NCBI GenBank assembly: GCA_007124105.1 | Contig: SLFT01000298.1 | Coordinates: 1-6,960, forward strand | Length of the DNA: 6,960 bases | Source of the DNA: Candidatus Hydrogenedentota bacterium | Lineage (GTDB): Bacteria; Hydrogenedentota; Hydrogenedentia; Hydrogenedentales; CAITNO01 | Reading direction: 5' to 3' | Part shown: piece by piece, positions 1 through 6,271 of the stretch | Layout: every line of letters begins with the position of its first letter | How positions within the stretch are numbered: position 1 is the stretch's first letter | Position numbers and translations under genes: made by a program | The notes under the pieces: model-generated | Told to the model about the DNA's origin: nothing | What the model saw: the letters and a program-made list of their open reading frames with translations, nothing else | Database searches by the model: none

Positions 1-870
1 AAACTGGACCGATTGGGCAAGGTAAAGGCGCAGTACCGGCGTCTCCAAAAAATTTCCACTACAGAAAAACAACAGGTAAGGTTAAAACTTGCGAAAAAGT
101 GGATTGGCGAGGCGGAACAAAAGCAGGCTGCGCTGGAAAAAGGGTGGGAGGCGCCCGTTTCCGAGCGACGCATTGTCCCGGAACCTGTCCGCGAGGGCCT
201 TTCAAAAGTGTTCAAGACAATGATCGTCATAGTGGAAGTGGTGTTTATAATCGCGGCCGGATTAATCGGAATGCATTACATCTCAGCACGGCTATCCACT
301 GCCACGCCCGAATTTTCAGCGGACCTGCAGATGGAAGTTTCCGACGCTTCTTATACTGGCAGACTTTATTTTAAGAACCACTATATCTCCCGAACAGAAA
401 TTATGGACGATGTGTTCATAGCGAACAACGGCAAGGTGGACATGATGTTTCCCGAGGATAACGCCTATGCGAGTGTTGACGCGTCAGACCTTTTACGACG
501 CAATCCGCTGATAGGACTGGGCGATTTCAAGGAATGGGAAAGCAACAATACTGCAGAAAAAGTGGGACGTGAAACGCTGCATGGTTTCGATTGCGATATA
601 TACGAGACGCGTCTGGATGGATCGGATGCTGTGATTACCCGGGTCTGGTATGCGCGCAGGCTCAATTTTCCCGTCAAAATAGAGAACGCCACGCCGGATC
701 AAACAGCCCGGGTAACGGTGGCCTTGAACAACATCGAAACCGGCACACTGCCTGTAGAACTGTTCGTAATTCCCGACGCATACACAGAAACCGACCGGCG
801 GCAACGCATCCAGCGCGAGGCCAATGGGATAAGCGATCTGCCGGACAACATGGCCGGTCTGTGGGAGTAA
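1..870 (+). CDS. Membrane-anchored protein with LolA-like (DUF4412-type) extracytoplasmic domain, 5' partial
   Basis: The frame is open to the first base of the window (K-L-D-R precede a TTG at 13), and no ribosome binding site is visible, so the true start is probably upstream and the TTG is not a trusted start. Numbering from that TTG gives 285 residues. Residues 1-67 are highly charged, basic and probably cytoplasmic. One transmembrane helix lies at about 70-90 (MIVIVEVVFIIAAGLIGMHY). Residues 100-258 form a beta-rich domain whose layout resembles LolA/DUF4412 proteins: short strands ending in YFKNHYISRTEI, then a surface-residue/FPEDNAY segment, a G-x-E-x-L-x-G-F-D-C step near 185-194, and a closing LPVELFVIPDAY at 246-257. 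The fold assignment rests on pattern, not on a search. The role is unknown; LolA-like folds bind lipid or lipoprotein. It is convergent with the DUF2961 gene. Confidence 0.7.
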   Translation, partial: KLDRLGKVKAQYRRLQKISTTEKQQVRLKLAKKWIGEAEQKQAALEKGWEAPVSERRIVPEPVREGLSKVFKTMIVIVEVVFIIAAGLIGMHYISARLSTATPEFSADLQMEVSDASYTGRLYFKNHYISRTEIMDDVFIANNGKVDMMFPEDNAYASVDASDLLRRNPLIGLGDFKEWESNNTAEKVGRETLHGFDCDIYETRLDGSDAVITRVWYARRLNFPVKIENATPDQTARVTVALNNIETGTLPVELFVIPDAYTETDRRQRIQREANGISDLPDNMAGLWE

Positions 871-908
871 CCCGCATATCCAACAGAATATGTGGTGAAC
901 GATGCGGG
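871..908 (+). other. Hairpin directly after the stop codon of the LolA-like gene
   Basis: CCCGCAT (871-877) pairs perfectly with ATGCGGG (902-908) across a 24-nt loop that begins at the base after the TAA. No T-run follows (CTGAAAAAGG), so it is not a canonical intrinsic terminator. It could protect the 3' end of the transcript or help Rho-independent pausing. Confidence 0.3.
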
Positions 909-1022
909 CTGAAAAAGGGGGTGGACTAAACGGCGGCATCGTGGATGAAGGAAATATATTCTGCCGGTATTTACGCTCACCATCATTGCGAGAATAAAGG
1001 ACAATTGACGCTGGATAGTCTG

Positions 1023-1052
1023 GGTCCTGGGAACGCCGCACCCCAGTGCGGC
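1023..1052 (+). repeat. Hairpin repeat, copy 1 of an inverted pair
   Basis: This 30-nt unit has the form GGTCCTGGGAAC followed by a perfect hairpin: GCCGCAC (1035-1041), loop CCCA, GTGCGGC (1046-1052). A second unit in the opposite orientation at 1135-1164 matches at 27 of 30 positions, and all three differences are transitions. The pair lies in the 379-bp gap between convergent genes. From memory, similar GGAACGCCGCAC-type units are dispersed in several uncultured-bacterium genomes, which I could not verify. Confidence 0.75.
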
Positions 1053-1134
1053 AAGACCGGGTCGGAAGGCATTCGATTCGTGAAAGACTCCCGGTGAAAA
1101 CCAAAATGTGGGTTACGGTTTCCGCTTGCCCTCA

Positions 1135-1164
1135 GTCGCACTGGAGTGCGGCGTTCCCAAGACC
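1135..1164 (-). repeat. Hairpin repeat, copy 2 of an inverted pair
   Basis: This is the reverse-complement partner of the unit at 1023-1052. Its hairpin arms are GTCGCAC (1135-1141) and GTGCGGC (1146-1152), loop TGGA. The one arm difference from copy 1 changes a C-G pair to a U-G wobble when transcribed on the + strand, so the stem is kept in that RNA, whereas the other strand would carry an A-C mismatch. Because the copies are inverted, the whole of 1023-1164 could also fold as one long stem with an 82-nt loop. No target-site duplication is visible outside the pair. Confidence 0.75.
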
Positions 1165-1191
1165 TTCATATCACACCACCACTATCAGCGG

Positions 1192-1212
1192 CGCACCGTA
1201 AGGTGCGATTTT
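1192..1212 (+). terminator. Possible weak intrinsic terminator
   Basis: CGCACC (1192-1197) pairs with GGTGCG (1202-1207) around a GTAA tetraloop, which in RNA is a stable GNRA loop. It is followed by ATTTT. The stem is only 6 bp and lies about 320 bp past the end of the rightward gene, so its job is uncertain. Read on the minus strand, no T-run follows, so it is not an intrinsic terminator for the DUF2961 gene, whose stop codon lies 42 nt away. Confidence 0.3.
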
Positions 1213-1249
1213 GTACCCTTCACCTTGGCCAACGCCGCGAATATGCATG

Positions 1250-2806
1250 TTATTCGGGGCGATGTTCACGCAATGCCTCGAGATACCCTTCCATGCTGTT
1301 AAGATGGGTCAGGGTTAATCCGATAAAGGCTATTCCGTTCTCCACGGGCGCCAGGTTACGGGCAAAACGGGATGGTTGGTCAACGCTTTCAAACTTGATT
1401 GTTTGCGTTCCCGCTTCGAATTCGTAGGTGTCAAGCAGTTTGAAGATGGGGTCCATGCCAACAGCGCCGAAATCAGTGGGCGGCCCAACCTTCTTCTCGT
1501 TCATGTATATCTGATACACGCCGCTGAGCACGGAATACATGAACACGCCATCCACGCGGTAGCGTCCGGCTTCTTCTATCTCAAAATCAAACGCGATAAC
1601 GGCCTCCGGCTCAATGGGCAGGTAGGCAACAGCCGGTTCCTGGGGCATGACCAGCAGCGGCGGCTCTGCGCGAAATTCCATGTCCGAGGCCATAACGATT
1701 GTGTGCGGCTGTACACGCGCTTCAAAAGGCGGGAACGGTTCTTCCGAGGAAACCGGCGGATACTGATACCAATACGCCACGGAACTCACCCAATCATAAC
1801 GTTCGATAAAACCGCCTACCTCGAAATCCGTGAGCGGCGCCCGGTCGTCAAAAATGCTGCCTTTATGTTCCATCTCAAGAAGCAGCGATTCCTCGAAGGG
1901 GACGGGATCGACGATATGCCAGCGATAGGCGGACACGCGGTCGCCCGTGAAAACGCCCTCGTACAGGGTCACCCCATGAAACGGCGTATGGAATTCGCGA
2001 AACCCCCACGAATCGTTGAAATAATCCTCGGTGCCCGTGCCTAACAACTGTGGATACTCGGCGCCGTCAATGTAAAAGAAGTCGTCGCCTTCGCCAAACC
2101 AACCTGTTTCCATCTGGAAATTCGATAACACGGTGCCCACGTAATGGCCGCGTCCGGTGGTTTCCAGAATCTTGTAATTGCCCGGCTTCGCGGGCGTTTC
2201 CTGGCGATATCGCGCATGAAAATAAACGGCGTCGTCCGGCAGCGCGTCCATCTTGCGCCAGTTGATGTAGAAATAAAAGGAATTGACGTCTATGTCTTCG
2301 TTTTCATTTGTGACGGTAACTTTTATGGATTCGCGAAAGGGCATCTGCCAGTAGCAGACACGGGAGCGGCCGTTGGACGAGGTGGTTACGGGCAACGACG
2401 TAAAATCCTTGTGCGCGCCATGACCTACGCCAAAAAAATCGCCCAGCGGCGCTTCCACGCTCGGCGTTTCCATTCCGTCATAATAGATGCGCAACACCAG
2501 CGCCCGGGCATAGAAAAAGTCATAGGAACCGACCGTGTTCCAGAAATGGGTTATCATGCCGGGGCCTTCTTCTTCCATCAAAGTTATCGTGCCGCCTTCG
2601 GGTATATGCCAGGCGTCGCCGTTGCGTGTCAGGTCGGGGTGGGAACTGCTGTCCCGGCGCGCCTCATAGTCCTGGTGTACGGTGAGTGCGCTCAAACTGC
2701 CGCTGCCAGGTCTCGGCGCGGCAGGCTGCGCGTAAACGGCCATACACGCCAGGACAAGAGAAAGGAAAACAGGGATGAAAGATGACGGTCGCTTCGATGT
2801 GCGCAT
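1250..2806 (-). CDS. Secreted DUF2961 protein, probable glycoside hydrolase family 172
   Basis: The 518-residue protein starts at an ATG with AGGAG nine bases upstream (2816-2820). Residues 1-26 are a signal peptide with a hydrophobic core at 11-24. Either signal peptidase I cuts after VYA (26), or Cys21 (LVLAC) is a lipidation site. Residues about 40-360 match the DUF2961 layout: a DLTRNGDAW/IPEGGTITL opening, GPGMITHFW, the central NFQMETGWFGEGDDFFYIDG segment and the hallmark GTGTEDYFNDSWGF at 256-269. GH172 enzymes of this fold cleave alpha-D-fructofuranosyl or alpha-D-arabinofuranosyl linkages. Glu239 and Glu260 are 21 residues apart, equal to the spacing I recall for the catalytic pair E270/E291 of a characterised Bifidobacterium enzyme, so the protein looks catalytically competent. 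Residues about 395-500 look like a C-terminal beta-sandwich, perhaps carbohydrate-binding. Substrate is unknown. It is 332 bp downstream of pepF on the same strand. Confidence 0.88.
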   Translation of the reverse strand: MRTSKRPSSFIPVFLSLVLACMAVYAQPAAPRPGSGSLSALTVHQDYEARRDSSSHPDLTRNGDAWHIPEGGTITLMEEEGPGMITHFWNTVGSYDFFYARALVLRIYYDGMETPSVEAPLGDFFGVGHGAHKDFTSLPVTTSSNGRSRVCYWQMPFRESIKVTVTNENEDIDVNSFYFYINWRKMDALPDDAVYFHARYRQETPAKPGNYKILETTGRGHYVGTVLSNFQMETGWFGEGDDFFYIDGAEYPQLLGTGTEDYFNDSWGFREFHTPFHGVTLYEGVFTGDRVSAYRWHIVDPVPFEESLLLEMEHKGSIFDDRAPLTDFEVGGFIERYDWVSSVAYWYQYPPVSSEEPFPPFEARVQPHTIVMASDMEFRAEPPLLVMPQEPAVAYLPIEPEAVIAFDFEIEEAGRYRVDGVFMYSVLSGVYQIYMNEKKVGPPTDFGAVGMDPIFKLLDTYEFEAGTQTIKFESVDQPSRFARNLAPVENGIAFIGLTLTHLNSMEGYLEALREHRPE

Positions 2807-2854
2807 TGTTGAATACTCCTTTGTTTTGCTGTGTGGCTCATTGTATTAAAGCGC

Positions 2855-2877
2855 CGCTGAATTGAATGGCTTCAGCG
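2855..2877 (-). other. Hairpin in the leader of the DUF2961 gene
   Basis: CGCTGAA (2855-2861) pairs perfectly with TTCAGCG (2871-2877) across a 9-nt loop, about 50 bp upstream of the DUF2961 start codon. A -10-like TACAAT on the minus strand (2840-2845) lies between it and the gene but has no acceptable -35. The stem may be a leader structure if transcription begins further upstream. Confidence 0.35.
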
Positions 2878-2950
2878 TTTGTAACTGTCCAGCATGATGT
2901 CTTCGTAATAAATAATTCTAATTCTGTAGTTCTGCTGCAACATGTTTTTC

Positions 2951-2977
2951 GGTGGGTTTCGCTTGGCTTCACCTACC
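2951..2977. repeat. GGTGGGT/ACCTACC palindrome, possible dispersed-repeat copy
   Basis: GGTGGGT (2951-2957) faces ACCTACC (2971-2977) across TTCGCTTGGCTTC, giving a 7-bp stem with one G-T pair; the run CCTACAG follows. The arrangement resembles REP-like palindromes built on GGTGGGTTTCGC...CACCTACCCTAC that recur across unrelated bacterial genomes. That resemblance is from memory. There is only one copy in this window. Confidence 0.35.
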
Positions 2978-3011
2978 CTACAGGTCACTTTTGAGGTCTA
3001 TTGACAGTTAG

Positions 3012-3131
3012 AAGCGTTTTTTATTAGATGACAACGCGGCAGAGCTGGCGCGTCTGTATTGCCGATTCAAGCGCGTTGATTATAACAAGCCCGACGCTGC
3101 TCGTGCGAAAAAAAGCGGGCAGCATGTTTAC
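3012..3131 (+). other. Start-less open stretch with coding-like composition, possible gene remnant
   Basis: One + frame is open from just after a TAG at 3009-3011 into the 3' end of pepF. From 3027 it reads DDNAAELARLYCRFKRVDY followed by NKPDAARAKKSGQHVYLSV, which looks like ordinary soluble protein rather than antisense noise. There is no good start codon and no ribosome binding site, and the last part overlaps pepF on the other strand. I do not recognise the peptide. It may be a decayed gene end or chance. The rest of 2807-3138 holds only the hairpins and the promoter candidate listed separately. Confidence 0.15.
3079..3087 (-). promoter_or_regulatory. Extended -10 candidate upstream of the DUF2961 gene
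   Basis: On the minus strand the sequence reads TGTTATAAT, a perfect TATAAT (3079-3084) with the TG extension. No fair -35 lies 16-18 bp upstream. If used, it gives a leader of roughly 265 nt carrying both the 2951-2977 palindrome and the 2855-2877 hairpin. The same 11-mer TTGTTATAATC occurs on the + strand at 6154-6164, which may be coincidence. Confidence 0.25.
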
Positions 3132-3148
3132 CTCTCTGTTATGAGAGG
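3131..3148 (-). other. Hairpin spanning the pepF stop codon
   Basis: CCTCTC (3131-3136) and GAGAGG (3143-3148) form a perfect 6-bp stem whose loop contains the TAA of pepF (3139-3141). About 20 bases later the transcript has a run of seven U (antisense of 3108-3114), but that run is not directly behind the stem, so intrinsic termination is uncertain. Confidence 0.3.
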
Positions 3149-4956
3149 AGCGTGTCCAGTTCATCCACCAGCGACGCGAAGGTATGCATGGCCTCCGCCA
3201 CGGGGGTAGGCGTGGTCAGATCGATCCCGGCTTGTTTCAGCGTGTCCAGGGGATACTGCGACCCGCCGGCGCACAAGAATTTCACGTATCGGTCGCGCTG
3301 TCGGGCGTTTCCGTCCGCAACACGCGACGCGATGGCAATGGCGGCGGACAGGCCTGTGGCGTATTTGTACACATAAAATGCGCGATAGAAGTGGGGGATA
3401 CGCAACCCCTCGAGTTCAAGCGCCTCGTCAAGCGTAAATTCGGGGCCGAAGTAATCGTCAAGCAGGACGTAATATTCCTCGCGAAACCGTTCGAGCGTCA
3501 GCGGCTCGCCCGCCTCGGCCAGGGCGTGCAATGTCTTTTCATATTCAGCGAACATGGTCTGCCGGATAATGGTGCCGCGTATTTCGTCAATCTTTTTGCT
3601 GATAAGCAGCATCCGATCGGTCTTGGTTTTCGCGCGATCGAGCAGGTACTTGCCTAATAACTGTTCATTGACTGTTGAGGCCACCTCGGCGAGTAGAATG
3701 GGATAGTGGGCATACTGGTAGTCCTGGTTATTCATGCTGTACCAGGAATGCATGGAATGGCCCGCTTCATGGGCCAGGGTAAACACACTGTCCAGCACCT
3801 GTTCCTGATAATTCATGAGGATGTATGGCTGACAGCCGTAGCAGCCATAAGAAAAGGCGCCGCTTTCCTTGTTTCGGTTCTCGTACTTGTCCACCCAGCG
3901 CCCCGAAGTAAGCCCTTTGCGCATGGTTTTGACGTAGTCGCCGCCAAGGGGCGCCACGGCCTCGCATATCATGTCCACCGCGTCGTCATAGGGGATGTGG
4001 ACGGGTTTACTCTTTACAATGGGGACGAGGCTGTCGTAGGCATGCACGGCTTTCAGGCGCAGCGCGCGTTTGCGCAGTTCCACATATTTGTGCATCGTCG
4101 GCAACGCGTCCCGTATGGCTTCGATGAGCGCGTCATATACCATTACGGGCACTTTATCATCGAACAAAGCGGCCTCGAGCGCGGAGGGATAATTGCGCGC
4201 CCGCGCCTGGTATACATCCTGCAAGACCGACCCGTTCAGCGTAGCGGCCAGCGTATTTTCATGGGCTTCCATGGCCGCGTAGTAGTTGTGAAATGCCTCC
4301 TTGCGCACGGAGCGTTTGGGTGATTCAAGCAGGCGTCTGAATGAGCTCTGCGTGATTTCCACTTCACGCCCCGTTTCGTCTTTGACAACGCCAAATTTCA
4401 TGTCCGCGTCTGTCAGCTGATCAAAGACGCGCGACGGGGTGCAGGCCACCTCGCCCTGCATGGCCAGCAACCGCTCTTCAGTATGGCTCAAAATGTGGGG
4501 ACGATACCGCAACAATTTTTTCAGTGCGAATTTGTACGGCTCAAGGATTGGCTCCTTCAGGAATGCCGCCATTGTTGCTTTGGGAATCGCCTGAATTTCG
4601 GGCGCAATAAAGCTCGTCTGTTCGGCGGTGTGCATGGCAAGATGCGTGAACCGCGCGACCATGCCCTGGGCGACTGGGTTCGTGATATCCTCGCAATACT
4701 TCAGCTGCGCGTACGCCACCACTTTCTCCAGGAGCATACTATACGCAGTCTGAAAATCGTAGCACCGTCGAATCATTTTTGCCGAACGCTTCAATTTTCC
4801 GCGAAAGGCGTCAAACTTCGACAGGTCGTTTTCAAGTTTTTTGAAGGTCTTGTTCCATGCCTGGTCCGACTTGAACATGAGCGCAAGATTCCAGGTATCG
4901 GCAGGGTTGACGTCAGCGCGCAACGGCGGCTGTTTAATGGAGGGTTTACGGGGCAT
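3139..4956 (-). CDS. pepF: Oligoendopeptidase F, M3B zinc metallopeptidase
   Basis: This 605-residue protein is the usual length for PepF (about 600), which cleaves short oligopeptides in the cytoplasm. It has no signal peptide. The N-terminal DTWNLALMF segment (about 20-28) is typical of the family, followed by a long helical region. The zinc site is HEAGH at 396-400 (His396 and His400 as ligands, Glu397 as general base), with Glu424 in LAEVAST as the third ligand. The substrate-binding segment HFYRAFYVYKYATG at 522-535 supplies the expected His and Tyr residues. GAFSYGCYGCQPYILMNY at 367-384 precedes the zinc helix as expected, but with two cysteines (372 and 375) that are less usual to my knowledge. 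The ATG has GAGGAG 11 bases upstream (4968-4973). It follows galM by 77 bp with no terminator in between, suggesting co-transcription. The role is likely peptide turnover. Confidence 0.95.
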   Translation of the reverse strand: MPRKPSIKQPPLRADVNPADTWNLALMFKSDQAWNKTFKKLENDLSKFDAFRGKLKRSAKMIRRCYDFQTAYSMLLEKVVAYAQLKYCEDITNPVAQGMVARFTHLAMHTAEQTSFIAPEIQAIPKATMAAFLKEPILEPYKFALKKLLRYRPHILSHTEERLLAMQGEVACTPSRVFDQLTDADMKFGVVKDETGREVEITQSSFRRLLESPKRSVRKEAFHNYYAAMEAHENTLAATLNGSVLQDVYQARARNYPSALEAALFDDKVPVMVYDALIEAIRDALPTMHKYVELRKRALRLKAVHAYDSLVPIVKSKPVHIPYDDAVDMICEAVAPLGGDYVKTMRKGLTSGRWVDKYENRNKESGAFSYGCYGCQPYILMNYQEQVLDSVFTLAHEAGHSMHSWYSMNNQDYQYAHYPILLAEVASTVNEQLLGKYLLDRAKTKTDRMLLISKKIDEIRGTIIRQTMFAEYEKTLHALAEAGEPLTLERFREEYYVLLDDYFGPEFTLDEALELEGLRIPHFYRAFYVYKYATGLSAAIAIASRVADGNARQRDRYVKFLCAGGSQYPLDTLKQAGIDLTTPTPVAEAMHTFASLVDELDTLLS

Positions 4957-4983
4957 AGATGCGTTTACTCCTCATCACTGTTT

Positions 4984-4994
4984 ACACGGCGTGT
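4984..4994. promoter_or_regulatory. 11-bp palindrome between galM and pepF
   Basis: ACACGGCGTGT is a perfect inverted repeat (5-bp arms, 1-nt centre) located 10 bp upstream of the pepF ribosome binding site. It could be an operator for an internal promoter, but I see no convincing -10/-35 pair beside it, and such a short palindrome may be chance. Confidence 0.2.
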
Positions 4995-5033
4995 TTCAAA
5001 ATACCTTGATACTTCAATATGAACGGCGCGGCA

Positions 5034-6098
5034 TTATACGGTTGAAAAGCGATATTCCGTCTGTGAACGATAAGTCTCGTCAGGACGCAGCACAGTGCTG
5101 GGGAAATTGGGCTGATTGGGGGAATCTGGAAAATGCTGGGTCTCAAGACAGAAACCACGCCGATGCTTGTATATTTTTCCGTCCTTGCCCACATTCGTAC
5201 CGTCCAGGAAATTGCCGGAATAAAACTGAACGCCGGGCTCGGTGGTCCAGACCTCCATTACGCGTCCAGTTGTGGGTTCAGATACATGTACAGCCTGCCG
5301 CAATTCGCCGTTGTCGTCAGGGTCTATCGCGAATGTGTGATCGTACCCAATGCCGAAGAAAAGCTGCTCGTGTTCTTCTTCGATACGCTCGCCGATAAGT
5401 CTGGGTTCCCGAAAATCAAAAGGCGTGTCTTCAACAGCCTGTAATTCGCCTGTAGGTATCAGGGCGTCATTGATAGGTACAAATTGTTCGGCAAATATCG
5501 TTAATTGATGGTCGGTTATGGTGCGCGCCTCGTGTCCCGCAAGGTTAAAAAAACTATGATTGGTTAAATTCACGTGGGTGGGCGCGTCCGTTTGCGCTTC
5601 GTATTCAATCTCCAGCGTCCGGTTTTCTGTAACCCAATAGGTGACGCCGCACGCCAGGGTGCCCGGGTAGCCCTCGTCTCCGTCCGGGCTGACCAGAAGC
5701 AACCGCAACCCGACGGCGTCGTCGCGGCGCAGTGCTTTTGGCTTCCAGACGGCCCTGTCAAAGCCGTACACGCCGCCATGCAGATGATTGGGCCCGTCGT
5801 TCTGCGCCAGGGTATAGATTCTGTCTTCCAGCGTAAAGGTTCCCTGGGCGATGCGGTTGGCGTAGCGTCCCACAATAGCGCCGAAATAGGGGTGCTTGCC
5901 CAGGTATGATTTCAGTTTTTCAAAGCCCAGCACTACATCGGCCACGTTCCCTTCCTGGTCCGGAGCGCGCAGGGCAACAACACAGCCGCCGAAGTTTGTT
6001 ATCTCAACCTGAAAATCGGGGCCGCCTGTCAATGTATACAAATAAACATCGTCGCCATCGGGCGTAACGCCAAATGAACGCCTATACATGTCCAACAT
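5034..6098 (-). CDS. galM: Aldose 1-epimerase (mutarotase)
   Basis: The 354-residue protein interconverts alpha and beta anomers of aldoses such as galactose and glucose. The start chosen is the ATG at 6098 (MLDMYRRSFG), because AAAGGAGG stands six bases upstream. A possible GTG at 6125 would add nine residues and would bury that site inside the coding region. Family motifs appear in order: GRYANRI (77-83, binding Arg82), NHLHGG (104-109, His107), VNLTNHSFFNL (176-186, His181 as general acid), YDHTF (252-256, Asp253) and CLETQHFPDSPNQ (317-329, Glu319 as general base). The His107-to-His181 spacing of 74 equals that of Lactococcus GalM (H96/H170). Length is close to the usual 340-350. There is no signal peptide, so it should act in the cytoplasm. 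It is the first gene of a leftward unit, divergent from the transketolase-like gene, with pepF 77 bp downstream. Confidence 0.95.
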   Translation of the reverse strand: MLDMYRRSFGVTPDGDDVYLYTLTGGPDFQVEITNFGGCVVALRAPDQEGNVADVVLGFEKLKSYLGKHPYFGAIVGRYANRIAQGTFTLEDRIYTLAQNDGPNHLHGGVYGFDRAVWKPKALRRDDAVGLRLLLVSPDGDEGYPGTLACGVTYWVTENRTLEIEYEAQTDAPTHVNLTNHSFFNLAGHEARTITDHQLTIFAEQFVPINDALIPTGELQAVEDTPFDFREPRLIGERIEEEHEQLFFGIGYDHTFAIDPDDNGELRQAVHVSEPTTGRVMEVWTTEPGVQFYSGNFLDGTNVGKDGKIYKHRRGFCLETQHFPDSPNQPNFPSTVLRPDETYRSQTEYRFSTV

Positions 6099-6104
6099 AG
6101 TTAT

Positions 6105-6112
6105 CCTCCTTT
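6105..6112 (-). promoter_or_regulatory. Strong ribosome binding site that fixes the galM start
   Basis: AAAGGAGG on the minus strand lies six bases before the ATG at 6098. It is the strongest Shine-Dalgarno match in the window and supports the shorter galM product over the GTG at 6125. Confidence 0.8.
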
Positions 6113-6207
6113 CCTCGACACCCAAAGATTACGACTGTGGTCAGCGCAGTGCGTTGTTATAATCGCCTGAGTGTGCGGTATCACATCCAAACAGACCCGG
6201 CCATGAC

Positions 6208-6232
6208 GGGACTATGCCGTATACATTGCCGG
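6208..6232 (+). repeat. GGGAC-ATGC-TATAC-TTGCCGG repeat, copy A
   Basis: Copy A contains all 21 bases of copy B (6376-6396) in the same order, with four extra bases (T, CG and A) at three gaps. It covers roughly +4 to +28 of the predicted galM transcript, a place where a bound protein could block galM initiation. The function is inferred from position only. Confidence 0.4.
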
Positions 6233-6241
6233 TCCATCTCC

Positions 6242-6271
6242 ATTATACAGTAAAGACGTCCTGGACGTCAG
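6242..6271 (-). promoter_or_regulatory. Predicted galM promoter
   Basis: On the minus strand, CTGACG (6266-6271, four of six matches to TTGACA) is followed by an 18-bp spacer and a perfect TATAAT (6242-6247). The predicted start is near 6235, giving a leader of about 137 nt before the galM ATG. The spacer contains a 15-bp perfect dyad, listed separately. Confidence 0.5.
6255..6269. promoter_or_regulatory. Operator-like dyad inside the galM promoter spacer
   Basis: GACGTCCTGGACGTC is a perfect inverted repeat with 7-bp arms and a single central base. A one-base loop is not feasible in RNA, so a DNA-binding dimer is the more natural reading. It lies between the predicted -10 and -35 of galM and overlaps the -35 by four bases. 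The regulator is unknown and none is encoded in the window. Confidence 0.45.

Noticed and set aside
493..1104. 203-residue open frame on the minus strand
   Set aside because: It lies antisense to the LolA-like gene, which has a coherent membrane helix and domain pattern; no ribosome binding site and low-complexity, Cys/Pro/Arg-rich translation.
1108..1302. 64-residue + frame starting at a GTG
   Set aside because: It runs through the hairpin repeat and into the DUF2961 3' end; no ribosome binding site.
1376..2044. 222-residue + strand frame, plus other + frames over the DUF2961, pepF and galM genes
   Set aside because: They are shadows of strongly supported minus-strand genes; translations are His/Arg/Gly-rich without family motifs.
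6099..6125. Longer galM start at GTG 6125
   Set aside because: The strong AAAGGAGG six bases before the ATG at 6098 would be inside the longer reading frame.
6154..6164. TTGTTATAATC on the + strand, an extended -10 match
   Set aside because: No -35 at the right distance and about 360 bp before the nearest + gene; a better promoter exists at 6361-6390.
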